Below, one piece after another: positions 39,732 through 48,890 of a stretch of DNA of 64,000 bases. The position numbers were made by a program, and so were the translations under genes. The DNA is from Trichomonas vaginalis G3. Lineage: Eukaryota; Parabasalia; Trichomonadida; Trichomonadidae. Positions within the stretch are counted from its first letter, which is position 1. Each line of letters begins with the position of its first letter. The stretch covers positions 12,781,962 through 12,845,961 of the forward strand of contig NC_067208.1 in NCBI RefSeq assembly GCF_026262505.1, in the 5' to 3' direction. A model generated the notes under the pieces. The model was not told the DNA's origin. It did no database searches and saw only the letters and a list, made by a program, of their open reading frames with translations.

Positions 39732-40259
39732 TCATTGCTTTATAACTCTCTTCCTTGGTTTCTTTTTAGTTGCTTTCTTCACGTCTGTCTCCAACTTGAC
39801 TGTCTTTCTTCTTCGTCCGTAATGATACCAGTTACTTCCACCAGTCAATGGGTCAAATGGTCTTTCGTAAGGATTTCCATACATTCCATAGGGACCATAC
39901 GGAAGAACTACTGGTGGAGAAGAAACATTTTCTTTAGTTCCATCGAATCTATTTAAATGCATTGTTTCACCTTTCATCTGGTCATTAAAGTCTTTTGCGT
40001 GTTTTGCAAACTCATCGTCCTTTCCTAAAGCATTTTCTGACTCAGTCGCAACCAAATTGGATGCTTTATTTATGAGCCCTATTTTATTTAATCTTAACTT
40101 CTTTGCAACCCAGCCTCCAATCTTCCCTTTATTTGCATCTAATGTCTTCGAAACCCTTCCTCCACTCATTTTATTTACTGCGTCATAAGCCCCAAGTGCT
40201 TTTGCTCCAAATGCTAATGCTTTTGTTCCCATTGCGCCTAAAGCTGTCCAAGCTACCAT
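39732..40259 (-). CDS. 175-residue hydrophobic/basic protein, unknown
   Basis: Begins MVAWTALGAMGTKALAFGAK, an Ala/Gly-rich, mildly hydrophobic segment, followed by basic and Asn/Lys-rich parts, a Tyr/Gly/Pro patch (PYGPYGMYGNPYERPFDP) and a basic C-terminus (KKATKKKPRKRVIKQ). Minor virion proteins with membrane-active N-termini look like this, but no family is recognised. Its last codons lie in DNA that in A/B/D ends the coiled-coil gene in another frame. Whole. Confidence 0.5.
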   Translation of the reverse strand: MVAWTALGAMGTKALAFGAKALGAYDAVNKMSGGRVSKTLDANKGKIGGWVAKKLRLNKIGLINKASNLVATESENALGKDDEFAKHAKDFNDQMKGETMHLNRFDGTKENVSSPPVVLPYGPYGMYGNPYERPFDPLTGGSNWYHYGRRRKTVKLETDVKKATKKKPRKRVIKQ

Positions 40260-40269
40260 TTACACCATA

Positions 40270-40455
40270 TTAAAAATCTCTCTTCAATATTATCTCATAA
40301 AAGTTCTCGTTACTGGAGAAAGTCAATGAAACATAAACATTCTCATTCATAAACTTCTTTCTTATCTCATCTATACGCTTCAAAATGTCTGAACAATTGC
40401 TAACATCTTCTACAACAGTTATTTCATCATGAATGACCTTCAAGAACAAGCTCAT
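40270..40455 (-). CDS. 61-residue protein, unknown
   Basis: Small acidic protein (MSLFLKVIHDEITVVEDVSN, SDILKRIDEIRKKFMNENVY). It lies tightly between the 175-residue and penton-like genes on the same strand, its start immediately following the stop of the gene before it. Not recognised. Whole. Confidence 0.45.
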   Translation of the reverse strand: MSLFLKVIHDEITVVEDVSNCSDILKRIDEIRKKFMNENVYVSLTFSSNENFYEIILKRDF

Positions 40456-41336
40456 TTAATATGCTATTAAAATCATCTCAATAATGAGTCCATCCTTTCC
40501 ATCTTTAGGTAGCACAACATCTTTCATTGAAGAAGGTTCGACAAGTCTTATGTTAAACTTACTGACAAAGTTTGTTATACTATAATGCTTCGGCGGCGAA
40601 TACATGTAGTTTGAAAGACATAATATAGATTCTTCAGCAAATTCACTTATACTGGATTTTATAACAATGTTCTCACGAGACCAAATACCACCAATTGACA
40701 ATCTTGTAAGCAATCCTGCTGAACCTTCTACTGTAAACGTCGATGGTAACATTCCACGAAGGTCATCTATTGACATCTTTGAGTCACTGAATTTAAATAT
40801 TTTCTTAAAGCAATCGTCATTATCTAACCATGCAATAGCTTTGAAGTTTTCATTCGAATATACATCTGCTTCATTAAATGTAAAACCTGACTTCTTTGCA
40901 GAGACGACTTTAAAATCTATTGCATTTGTTTCAAAATTATATACTATGGTAACTTCTGAAGGTAATGGATGTCCTTCCGCAGTCAGTTGTTCTCTCACTA
41001 CCGTTTGAAGCTTTGTGTTAAAAACTTTCATGTCATCTCCTGTGTCTAGGTTCACATACACAGCAACAGGAAAACTATCTTGCTTCTTTGTTTCATCATT
41101 ATACCTCAAAACATTAAAGTTCTTCAATAATATTGTTCTTCCTGCTGGAATACTTCTAACTTGTCTTATTTCAATAGCTTTCTCACCTCCTACATACTCT
41201 ACCCAGTGTCTTGGATATTCATAAGTATACTGACTTTCTTGAATTTTGGTGGTTTCATCATAACGTGTTCATAGTATATCTTTATACTCTTGTCAGTTAG
41301 ACTCGGTGCTATGTTCTGAATATTTCTGACTTGCAT
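40456..41336 (-). pseudogene. Penton-like / minor virion protein (C1), broken
   Basis: A beta-rich protein, about 290 codons of coding sequence. It resembles the penton-like gene of A/B/D in size and general layout: a central LRGMLPSTFTVEG region followed by GIWSRENIVIKSSISEFAEE, comparable to LPRKNEFS...GIWDRKQAILYSN. Similarity is weak and the relation is inference. About one break. Divergent from the ATPase gene. Confidence 0.45.
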
Positions 41337-41352
41337 TTTTAATGAAGATAAA

Positions 41353-42240
41353 ATGAAGCATTTAATACATGACGTAGATGAAGACATGAATGAAAGCAGT
41401 GAAAAGCTCAACAGTTCTCTCATTCTTCCTTTCAGTAAGGACTATGAGTTCTGTTCAAATGGTGTGTATTTCTATTGTGGAAAGATGGGTTCAGGTAAGA
41501 CATTCAACCTCATTCGTCATATACTCATAACAGAGCGTTTAGGAAACGACTCTTACTATGACCAAATCATTATATCAGCAACTTCAGACTCTATGGATTC
41601 AACAGCGAAAACATTTATGTCAAAAGTTCAAGCCTCTGTCGTTAAAGTTCCAGACAGTGAACTCATTGAATTTCTTCAACGTTACATTCGACGTAAGAGA
41701 AAATATTATGCTATTGTAGAGTTCATACAGTCAGGAATGCAAAAGACTTCAGAAGAGATGGAAAGAATTATTGACAAACACCACTTACGTCAATACTCAG
41801 GAGTTTACGATATGAAACGACTGACAAACTACATTCTGTCAAAACTTTCAAAATACCCCTTCAAAAAGTATCCTTCAAACACTCTGCTCGTTTGTGACGA
41901 CTTCGCCGGAAAAGGTTTAGTGTCAAAAGCAGACTCACCATTAGCTAACATCATAACTAAAGTCAGACATTACCACTTAACTGTAGCAATACTTATGCAA
42001 ACATGGCGTTTCCTTGCTTTAAACATAAAACGTCTCATAACTGACTTCGTTATCTTTCAAGGTTTCTCACGCTATGACATTGAACTCATTTGGAAACAGT
42101 CAGGTATAACATTACCTTTTGAAGAAATTTGGGAAGCATATAAGTCTCTCATCTCTCCTCGTTCATACCTTGAGATTCATATCATGACTAATACCATTAA
42201 AGTCAAAAACATTCCATGGGAACGACCAACATTGTTTTAA
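41353..42240 (+). CDS. A32-like packaging ATPase (C1)
   Basis: 295 residues. Walker A is YFYCGKMGSGKTFNLIRHIL (about residues 34-53), Walker B is NTLLVCDDFAGKG (about 177-189), and further conserved features follow (ITKVRHYHLTVAILMQTWR, a sensor-like segment). This is the FtsK/HerA-superfamily, A32-type ATPase that drives DNA packaging in Polintons and related viruses. It starts 17 bases from the divergent penton-like gene, after a TTTTTAATGAAGATAAA leader. Whole. The ATPase of C2 (49813) is a distant relative. Confidence 0.85.
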   Translation: MKHLIHDVDEDMNESSEKLNSSLILPFSKDYEFCSNGVYFYCGKMGSGKTFNLIRHILITERLGNDSYYDQIIISATSDSMDSTAKTFMSKVQASVVKVPDSELIEFLQRYIRRKRKYYAIVEFIQSGMQKTSEEMERIIDKHHLRQYSGVYDMKRLTNYILSKLSKYPFKKYPSNTLLVCDDFAGKGLVSKADSPLANIITKVRHYHLTVAILMQTWRFLALNIKRLITDFVIFQGFSRYDIELIWKQSGITLPFEEIWEAYKSLISPRSYLEIHIMTNTIKVKNIPWERPTLF

Positions 42241-42638
42241 AGTTTAACCTTCAATTGACTGATGGTAAACAAATTCCATGCATCTCTGTCGCCATTTCTG
42301 TTAATATTTTTGCTGTCATTCATATCATCCACTTCCCCATCCGTTAGCTTTTGAGGATATGTGTTAGAATAGCTGTTCTTAAATGAAGGCTTTTCACCTT
42401 TGAGAGCATAAACTCTATAACTTTCTGCATACTTTATGTTTGAACCTCCTGAGCCATCATTGACATAAATTTTTATAGGCTTCCACCCTTTGTTCATATT
42501 CCTGCTTCTTCCCTTAGCTCTTTTGTTCAGTAGTTCTACATCTTTATACACAGCTCCTGTCTCAGTGAATTCAACAATATTTTCATTCGTTAGCTTTACA
42601 TTCAAACCCTTGTCGAGTATATTGTTCATTTCATACAT
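42237..42638 (-). CDS. 133-residue basic protein, unknown
   Basis: Starts at the ATG at 42638 after AACCTTTTAT. Contains GLNVKLTNENIVEFTETGAV, a basic KRAKGRSRNMNKGWKPIKIY stretch and a polar C-terminus. Its stop overlaps the ATPase stop by a few bases (convergent), and its start faces the 215-residue gene across a 25-base shared leader. No family recognised. Whole. Confidence 0.5.
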   Translation of the reverse strand: MYEMNNILDKGLNVKLTNENIVEFTETGAVYKDVELLNKRAKGRSRNMNKGWKPIKIYVNDGSGGSNIKYAESYRVYALKGEKPSFKNSYSNTYPQKLTDGEVDDMNDSKNINRNGDRDAWNLFTISQLKVKL

Positions 42639-42663
42639 ATAAAAGGTTTTTATTCTATATGAA

Positions 42664-43311
42664 ATGAGAAGCAAATCCATCTTAGCTGGTGCCGTTAATG
42701 TTCCAATTGAACCAACATCAAATGTTGACTCACGAACGACAAACAATATTGTCATAAAGAACTATAGTTCAGAGTGTTTGAAAGAAAAAGAACCAGAACT
42801 TAAGTCGGGAGGGCTCAAAGAGCCCATCTTGGCGCATGGCGCCGTGAATTTAAACTCAGCTTCAAACGCTAACGCTACATCAGATGTTAAGTTAGAGTAT
42901 CCACCACTGGACCAAATTCTTTCAAGAGAAGCCAACGACAACCCTTACACAAATGTTCAAACAAATCCTTCAGATAACGTAGACCATTACCTTCTTCAGT
43001 TATACCAAACAATTTTACTCAAAGACGATAAGAAGCTTTTGACAAATCTTATAAGCAAGAACCAAATAATTCTAACAAAGGAGGACCTTGAAAATGTTAT
43101 CTCACGAATAACAGGGAAACAATGTGTCATTGACTATCTCGACCCTGAAATCGAATGCTGTGGTCAAACTCCACTATTCATGAAAATAGGTAACATCCGC
43201 ATCATTGAAACACCAGGAACTACAGGAGTTGAGTTTAAGTATAAATATTCGAACGAGTATACAAAACTTCTACTTATAAAGCTTTGCTTGAAATATGTTT
43301 TAGTAAATTAA
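42664..43311 (+). CDS. CCG-motif protein of virus-like elements (C1)
   Basis: 215 residues. The N-terminal half is polar and low-complexity and includes residues encoded by a GC mini-hairpin pair. The C-terminal domain (about 120-215) has YLDPEIECCGQTPLF and VEFKYKYSNEYTKLL. The protein at 45976-46554 in C2 shares this domain (IEPDISCCGVSYNV, LNLKYSFPD). Unknown function. The conserved pair of cysteines followed by glycine is the best landmark. Whole. Confidence 0.55.
   Translation: MRSKSILAGAVNVPIEPTSNVDSRTTNNIVIKNYSSECLKEKEPELKSGGLKEPILAHGAVNLNSASNANATSDVKLEYPPLDQILSREANDNPYTNVQTNPSDNVDHYLLQLYQTILLKDDKKLLTNLISKNQIILTKEDLENVISRITGKQCVIDYLDPEIECCGQTPLFMKIGNIRIIETPGTTGVEFKYKYSNEYTKLLLIKLCLKYVLVN
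42811..42843. repeat. Double mini-hairpin (coding copy)
   Basis: GGGCTCaaaGAGCCC, spacer atctt, GGCGCatgGCGCC. It lies in frame inside the CCG-motif gene. The same 33-base unit with other loops is at 43323-43355. Confidence 0.85.
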
Positions 43312-43322
43312 AGCAGTCAGGA

Positions 43323-43355
43323 GGGCTCTTTGAGCCCATCTTGGCGCTTTGCGCC
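43323..43355. repeat. Double mini-hairpin (intergenic copy)
   Basis: GGGCTCtttGAGCCC, spacer atctt, GGCGCtttGCGCC. Arms and spacer are identical to 42811-42843; only the loops differ. It lies just after the stop of the CCG-motif gene. Confidence 0.85.
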
Positions 43356-43370
43356 GTCAGTCAAAAAAAT

Positions 43371-43643
43371 TCAAGTTAGCAATTTGTAATATCTGTCCAA
43401 AACTTCTTCAACAGTATCGAACTCATCTTCATAATGCAAACCTAATCTTATTGACTTGGTGCAGTTTTCACTAACACAATATAGCGCTTTGCGCTCGGCG
43501 CCTTTGACGCCTTTTTCTGTTCTCTTGACTGGCATAACTAACTCATTTGTTTCATCAAACAGCAACAACCAAAGTTCATGACCTAATACATAACATTCAT
43601 ACTTTATATTTTTAGCTCTGAGTTCTCTTGTAAGCTGTTGCAT
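43371..43643 (-). CDS. 90-residue protein shared by C1 and C2
   Basis: MQQLTRELRAKNIKYECYVL, then LWLLLFDETNELVMPVKR and ALYCVSENCTKSIRLGL. The gene at 46561 in C2 has the same plan (LLERCLKKNNIDFISCKGL, VLFVRVDKGKFYVFTK). Function unknown. A mini-hairpin pair (43483-43511) encodes part of the central loop. It overlaps the next gene's 3' end by about 40 bases. Confidence 0.5.
   Translation of the reverse strand: MQQLTRELRAKNIKYECYVLGHELWLLLFDETNELVMPVKRTEKGVKGAERKALYCVSENCTKSIRLGLHYEDEFDTVEEVLDRYYKLLT
43483..43511. repeat. Double mini-hairpin in coding DNA
   Basis: AGCGCtttGCGCT, one spacer base, GGCGCCtttGACGCC (one mismatch). In frame within the 90-residue gene. Confidence 0.7.
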
Positions 43644-44029
43644 TTAATATTTTCTAAAAAGTCAACTTCAACAGTCATTCGCACTGGTGCCTTCAGTTCT
43701 ACAGGCTCTCCTTGAAAGTCAACAAGTCTGAATTGCATGTCTTTCAAATTATGAGGACTAATGCGAACCCATTTACCTAAATGAGTTGCTATGACAGGAA
43801 CGTTTGGAATGAACATTGAATTGACTGCATAACAGAAGGATTTATATTCTACTGAACCTTTACTATTAACTCCTGAAATACCTGTGACATTAGCTATTTT
43901 TGACTCAACGTACAAACAATTACCATAACATACGTATGGAACAGATTTCATCTCAATCGTTTTGTCAACACTTTTCAAAGGAAATGTCATATGGTATGCT
44001 CCCAGAAGAAGTTGTACTCTATGACTCAT
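43604..44029 (-). CDS. Small beta-rich protein, jelly-roll-like candidate (C1)
   Basis: 141 residues. Near the C-terminus it has MQFRLVDFQGEPVELKAPVR, a strand pattern also in the C2 protein at 47126 (ITLTLVDANFVPVKLLCPMY). The two share size and order next to the 90-residue gene. A virion surface or minor capsid role is inference from beta content and context. Whole. Confidence 0.5.
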   Translation of the reverse strand: MSHRVQLLLGAYHMTFPLKSVDKTIEMKSVPYVCYGNCLYVESKIANVTGISGVNSKGSVEYKSFCYAVNSMFIPNVPVIATHLGKWVRISPHNLKDMQFRLVDFQGEPVELKAPVRMTVEVDFLENIKCNSLQENSELKI

Positions 44030-44208
44030 TCTTGGTATCTTGAACTCTTTCTTTAACTGAAGGCTTCAATGCTTCCGCTCAGAAGAGAGTTCGACATCTA
44101 TGTTGTTCAACTAGTTTCTTCATTTATCGAGAGTATCTATGACTTCCAACAATTTTATCTATGCTGTACTCGGCTTCTGCTTAGGAAATCGTTAGCTAAC
44201 ACTTCTTT

Positions 44209-44308
44209 NNNNNNNNNNNNNNNNNNNNNNNNNNNNNNNNNNNNNNNNNNNNNNNNNNNNNNNNNNNNNNNNNNNNNNNNNNNNNNNNNNNNNNNNNNNN
44301 NNNNNNNN
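44209..44308. other. Assembly gap (100 N)
   Basis: Run of exactly 100 N, the usual placeholder for a gap of unknown size. C1 and C2 cannot be linked across it. Confidence 0.95.
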
Positions 44309-45785
44309 CTCTGACTTAGTTCAAAACAGTAACATGGCAAATATTTGAATGGTTTCGCTTTGAAGAAACTCAGTAACAACCACAAGGCTAGAGAACAAAC
44401 AGACCAGTATGCAAATATTGAGAAAATAAGAAAACTTGACCCTAACGTTCAGGATTTATGTTAACCTTTCTGGTTTCAGAGGAACTTGCTGCCACTAAAG
44501 TAAAAAAACTTGAAACTTAGAGTTCCTTTGTCAAATCTTTCCTGCATCTTCGGTTTTCTAAGATACTTAGGCCAAACCTCGGCAGGAAAATATCTATCGA
44601 ACTTACTTCAAGCAAAATACACTTATCATTCTGCTACCAACGCATGACCGCAGTTCAGCAATTACTGGTAGCATGGAACGTGGTGGAGCGCAATGTTCTG
44701 TGACTTTTGCAAAGACAAAGTGATTAGACTGTGTTTTCTCAAAACTTTCAACTGATATGTAAGATTAAACCTAATTTCCAGACAGAGTGCCTGATGAACT
44801 GCTGTGGGACTACCCAGTTACATTTACATGCGAAAAGTTTGAATGCAACGAGAATAGAAAGCAGACTTGCATCTATTATGTTCGCGACCCAGAGTATTTC
44901 AAATGCTTTTAGCGCCTAAAATATATTGCAGTTCACTATTATTTCCCTATACACCAAATAATCTGTCAAAATATGTGCAGGTGAAGTTGAAAACCAAGTG
45001 CTGACGCCAGCGTGCCAAGAACAGATATAATTGCTTTACAACTCTCAACATGCAAACAGATACTATTGTTCTTTACTGTTTCAGGACTATTAAAAAATGA
45101 CGTATTTCTTGTTTCTACAACCCGGTATTAATATAATATAACATAGATGGCAATCTTATCTCCAAGAGAAGAATACTTCTACAGTTGGGATATGAGGTAT
45201 ACAACATTGGACATTTAATGCATGAACTTTACACCAACAAAGTTCACAACAACCATCTAACCTGAAATGCAAGTTCTATTATGCCAGTATGGGAAAAGTA
45301 ATGGACTCAGTACAGGGTCAAAAAATTCAATATACAAATGAGAAGACGTCAAACTTTTGGCTTGCATTCAATTTGCTGACTCAGAAGACTGTATGCGGTG
45401 AGATTTCAACTGTTGGTACTGTACAAAGACAATATACTTGGTGACAGAGACGGTCCAGATGAACTGGAGAGCAAAGAAGTTTACAAACCAATAGACACTT
45501 TTCACGGAGATGCGTTCTTTTGAAGATTGTTCGTTATCTGAGGCTCTCAGAAACATCCTGTCGCACTGCCGTTAAGCCCGCTCGCTAGCAAGAATGACAT
45601 AACGACAAGCTCCATCGAGCAGGATTTGGCAGCAGTCAGTAAAGTTGTTCTGTGAATGACTTCTCTCCGTCAAATATTGACAGTACGCCAGTTTTTGACA
45701 TAATATGTTATAGATAAACTCGCTCTTTAAGAAAATATCTTTTTTTGTTGTTATATTTTTGTCTGCTTCAAGAACTTTCACCATT
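44309..45785. other. Unassigned sequence between C1 and C2
   Basis: No supported gene. Short coding-like islands occur on the plus strand (KIRKLDPNVQ near 44430; VTFTCEKFECNEN near 44810) and on the minus strand near 45600-45780. Base composition looks less AT-rich than the elements. It could be decayed element DNA, a different repeat, or poor-quality sequence next to the gap. Confidence 0.45.
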
Positions 45786-45975
45786 TCAGTTATACCAACT
45801 TTCTTTGCTTTATGAAAATATTTAGGTTCAGCAAAGACTGCTATTCTATAACATTTTCCATTGTTTGTATAAAGAACTATTCTGTCAATGTATTTGTATT
45901 GTTTGTGTGTGTAAACTTTGTTTGCTTCAATTCGAAGAGATATCCGAATACGTCCATCTTTTTATTCTAAGTAAA

Positions 45976-46554
45976 ATGTCATTTCCGAAAAATAGAAGCG
46001 TAAGTGTTTCAAAAGGTTTAATGGCGGTGGCAGATGTGAAGTTAAATTCACCAACTCAAACAAACAGTCAAAGTGTTATTGTCAATGTCAAAGACAGAGA
46101 TGTTGAAGTGGGGAAACCATACGAAGACGAAGATGGTATAACAATTGTTCCTGTAAAAGAACCAACATATCCTGAAGTTAGCAGAGACTTAAGTTCTGTT
46201 GCAGATATTCGAAACGACTACCAACAACTGAAAGACAAACTTCAAACTCAGGAGAAGATTTGTCAAGCTTTAAGTATAATGTTAAACTTGGTCGAACACA
46301 ACCCTGTAAAAGTGAACTCATATGTCATTGCACCTCATGAAGTTTTGAAAGAACTATTGAAACTTTTGACAGAGGCAGACGATATAAACATCAAAGAAAT
46401 AGAACCCGACATTAGTTGCTGTGGTGTTTCATATAATGTCATTGACAAGATATACGTTATGAAAGGAGGTGAAACGTTGAACTTAAAATATAGTTTCCCA
46501 GACGTTATAAAAATATTTGACGACCACAACATTTCATTAAAATTTATTTGCTAA
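45976..46554 (+). CDS. CCG-motif protein of virus-like elements (C2)
   Basis: 192 residues from the ATG at 45976, which follows TTTTTATTCTAAGTAAA. Polar N-terminus, a probable helix (YQQLKDKLQTQEKICQALSI), then the CCG domain (IKEIEPDISCCGVSYNVIDK, GETLNLKYSFPD). Distant paralog of the protein at 42664. Whole. Confidence 0.55.
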   Translation: MSFPKNRSVSVSKGLMAVADVKLNSPTQTNSQSVIVNVKDRDVEVGKPYEDEDGITIVPVKEPTYPEVSRDLSSVADIRNDYQQLKDKLQTQEKICQALSIMLNLVEHNPVKVNSYVIAPHEVLKELLKLLTEADDINIKEIEPDISCCGVSYNVIDKIYVMKGGETLNLKYSFPDVIKIFDDHNISLKFIC

Positions 46555-46560
46555 GTAAAA

Positions 46561-46761
46561 ATGTCAAAACTTCTTGAAAGATGTTTGAAGAAAAATAATA
46601 TAGACTTTATTTCATGTAAAGGACTTTACACACTTTTGAACGATATGAAAGACCCTGTTTTGTTTGTTCGTGTAGACAAAGGAAAGTTCTATGTCTTTAC
46701 AAAATATTTGAACTTCTTAGACAGAGAACTTCAAGAAACGCCATGTGAAAGTTTTAGATGA
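46561..46761 (+). CDS. Relative of the 90-residue C1 protein, shortened
   Basis: Starts 6 bases after the previous stop. MSKLLERCLKKNNIDFISCK and VLFVRVDKGKFYVFTKYLNF correspond to the gene at 43371. It is shorter than its relative and probably decayed (about one break). Confidence 0.45.
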   Translation: MSKLLERCLKKNNIDFISCKGLYTLLNDMKDPVLFVRVDKGKFYVFTKYLNFLDRELQETPCESFR

Positions 46762-46800
46762 AGTTCTTCTCCACTTTCAGAAAAACTTTTAAATATATAA

Positions 46801-47061
46801 ATGGCAGAAGATATAATGGTTTATACTATTACGACTAAAAACCCTGAGTCATATAATTCTATAACAACAAACTTACAAAGTCCTCAAGGACGGTATTGTA
46901 AACTAACTTTAAACACAATGACGACTAAAGCCTGTTTTGCTCTTTTGACACCAGAAGACTTTATTGTTGTGAATGGTAAAAAATACTCCTTTGAAGATAC
47001 TTACTCAGATATACCACCAACAGGTTTTGTTGACTTATTTAATACTTTAAGACGGGTGTAA
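46801..47061 (+). CDS. Unknown small beta-rich protein (C2), probably decayed
   Basis: 86 residues (MAEDIMVYTITTKNPESYNS, PTGFVDLFNTLRRV). The ATG follows AACTTTTAAATATATAA. Not recognised. It sits where a minor virion gene would be expected; likely broken near its end. Confidence 0.35.
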   Translation: MAEDIMVYTITTKNPESYNSITTNLQSPQGRYCKLTLNTMTTKACFALLTPEDFIVVNGKKYSFEDTYSDIPPTGFVDLFNTLRRV

Positions 47062-47125
47062 CATGTGCTGCAACTAGAGCAGGTTTCATTATGTTTGGAT
47101 GTCCGACTGAGTTTACTATAAACAT

Positions 47126-47596
47126 ATGAGCTATAATACAAAACTTATTTCTGGTTTTTACTACCAACAGTTTCCTATAACAGGAAAAGGTGTCATACAA
47201 GGAATGTCTATTCCATTGACATTAAGCACACCAATCTTATATATTGTTTCAAACTTAGGTTCAAAGTGTTATTCGAATGTCGACAGAAACTATTATGACC
47301 AAAAGATACTTATGCGTATAAACAATACTTTCTCTGCTGGTTTGCCTATTGTTCATTCGAATGCAGAATTTTCAACCTTAGTGAACTCAAACACTTTGGC
47401 AAGTATAACGTTGACATTAGTTGACGCAAACTTTGTTCCTGTAAAACTTTTATGTCCTATGTATTTGTCAATGACGGCAGAAAGTTTCGAATTGGAAGAT
47501 GCAACTGGTGAAAGTATTGTATTACAAGAACAACTTCAACAACAAATAGCTCAAGAACAACAAATGCAACAAATGGAACAACAAAGTCAAGAATAA
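47126..47596 (+). CDS. Small beta-rich protein, jelly-roll-like candidate (C2)
   Basis: 156 residues. KLISGFYYQQFPITGKGVIQ at the N-terminus, the ITLTLVDANFVPVKLLCPMY strand region, then a Gln/Glu/Met-rich tail absent from its relative at 43604. Whole. Possible minor virion protein by inference. Confidence 0.5.
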   Translation: MSYNTKLISGFYYQQFPITGKGVIQGMSIPLTLSTPILYIVSNLGSKCYSNVDRNYYDQKILMRINNTFSAGLPIVHSNAEFSTLVNSNTLASITLTLVDANFVPVKLLCPMYLSMTAESFELEDATGESIVLQEQLQQQIAQEQQMQQMEQQSQE

Positions 47597-47624
47597 AAAA
47601 AATATTTTTTTTATTTTTATAAAA

Positions 47625-48855
47625 ATGTACAGAATAGATGTTTCAGATTTTTATGACTTCCAAGCATTCAGAAATATGTGTCCATTTCGAGACTATAACA
47701 AAGCAGTCGAGAATTTGAAACGTTTAGTCATTTATGTCGACTCTGCCCCAGAATGTTATGTTATGAAAGAATGGGATTGTCTTTAACAAACCAAGAGCAA
47801 CAATAGTTTCAGAACAAGAATGTAGACAGAAACTTAAGAAAATAAAAGTCGTACAAGTTGGCATGAAGATGTTAGATGCTTGGGATATCTTATTGTCAAA
47901 GTTAGAAGATTTTTCAGTTCGAGGTATAAAGTTCTATACACCTTCTCCAAACTTCTATTCTATCTTCACTGGATATAAATACGAACAAGTAGAATGGAAA
48001 GAAAATATTATAGAAGCTTGGTTAGACCATGTCAAAGAAATTATATGCAATGGAAACGAAAAGGTTTATGAGTATATCTTATGTTGGTTTGCAAACATCT
48101 TACAACATCCAAGTGCTAAGAATGAAACTGCTCTCATTATAATTGGAAAACAAGGAACAGGTAAGAACACATTCTTTACAGATATTTTGTGCAAACTGTT
48201 AGAGGGCTATTCGAACCCGAATATGACAAACATAGAAAACATCTGCGGTAAATTTAACTCCTCAATAGAGAATATGAAACTTATAGTTTGCAATGAACTT
48301 CAAAGTATAGATACAACAAAAGTTTTGAACTCAGATGCTTTGAAGAGTCTTATAACAGACAAAGTTGGAGTTGTTGAAAAAAAGTAAAGACCAAAGAGTT
48401 TGTGAAAATGTTGCAAACTTCATTATGGTTTCAAACAATGCTGTTCCGATGAAGTTAGAAAGTTCTGACAGAAGATATGTAGTTGTCAGAACGTCAGATT
48501 CTCATATGCAAGATACAGAATATTTTGACGACTTAGCAGAAACTTTGACATCTGACTTTTACAACCACTTGTTCTCATATTCATGACATTAGATATTTCT
48601 AAGTTCAATCCAAGACAAATTCCACATACCGAAGAGAGACAAACATTGTTAGAAGCAAACAAGAGTGTATATGAACTGTTCATAGATGAAACTGACTTTG
48701 AGTGTTTAGATGAAAGGTCATTGTACGATTCGTATAAACAATATTGTCAAGAATATGGTTATATGACAGCGTCTAAACGTACATTCTTGGCAAATGTCAA
48801 AAGTCTTTTAGACGTACAGAATGGTGTATATACAAAGAAAAATTTTTATGAGTAA
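47625..48855 (+). pseudogene. D5-like superfamily-3 helicase (C2), broken
   Basis: Coding sequence for a virus-type replication helicase. An N-terminal part (MYRIDVSDFYDFQAFRNMCP) is followed by the ATPase core: Walker A ALIIIGKQGTGKNTFF, an ICGKFNSSIENMKLIVCNEL region carrying the Walker B-type acidic residue, FIMVSNNAVPMKL (sensor 1) and DRRYVVV (arginine-finger type). The C-terminal small domain (LYDSYKQYCQEYGYMTASKR) is typical of the D5 family. D5 helicases unwind DNA at replication forks in poxviruses, mimiviruses and virophages. No primase domain is visible. Broken, about two breaks. The leader TATTTTTATAAAAATG resembles other element promoters. Confidence 0.8.
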
Positions 48856-48890
48856 ATTTTAAAAAAAAATTTTTTTATCCGATAGAAAAG

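Larger units (their letters stand above)
39054..44208 (-). mobile_element. Virus-like element C1 (Maverick-type end, different interior)
   Basis: Begins with a Maverick terminal repeat and the 94-residue terminal gene, then changes at about 39735-39760 to genes not found in A/B/D: a 175-residue protein, a 61-residue protein, a penton-like candidate, a packaging ATPase, and three small families shared with C2. It ends at an assembly gap. A second Maverick family or a recombinant. Broken, about two or three breaks in the visible part. Confidence 0.75.

Noticed and set aside
43604-43643. Error in one of two overlapping minus-strand genes
   Set aside because: Both frames look coding and short overlaps are normal in compact viral genomes.
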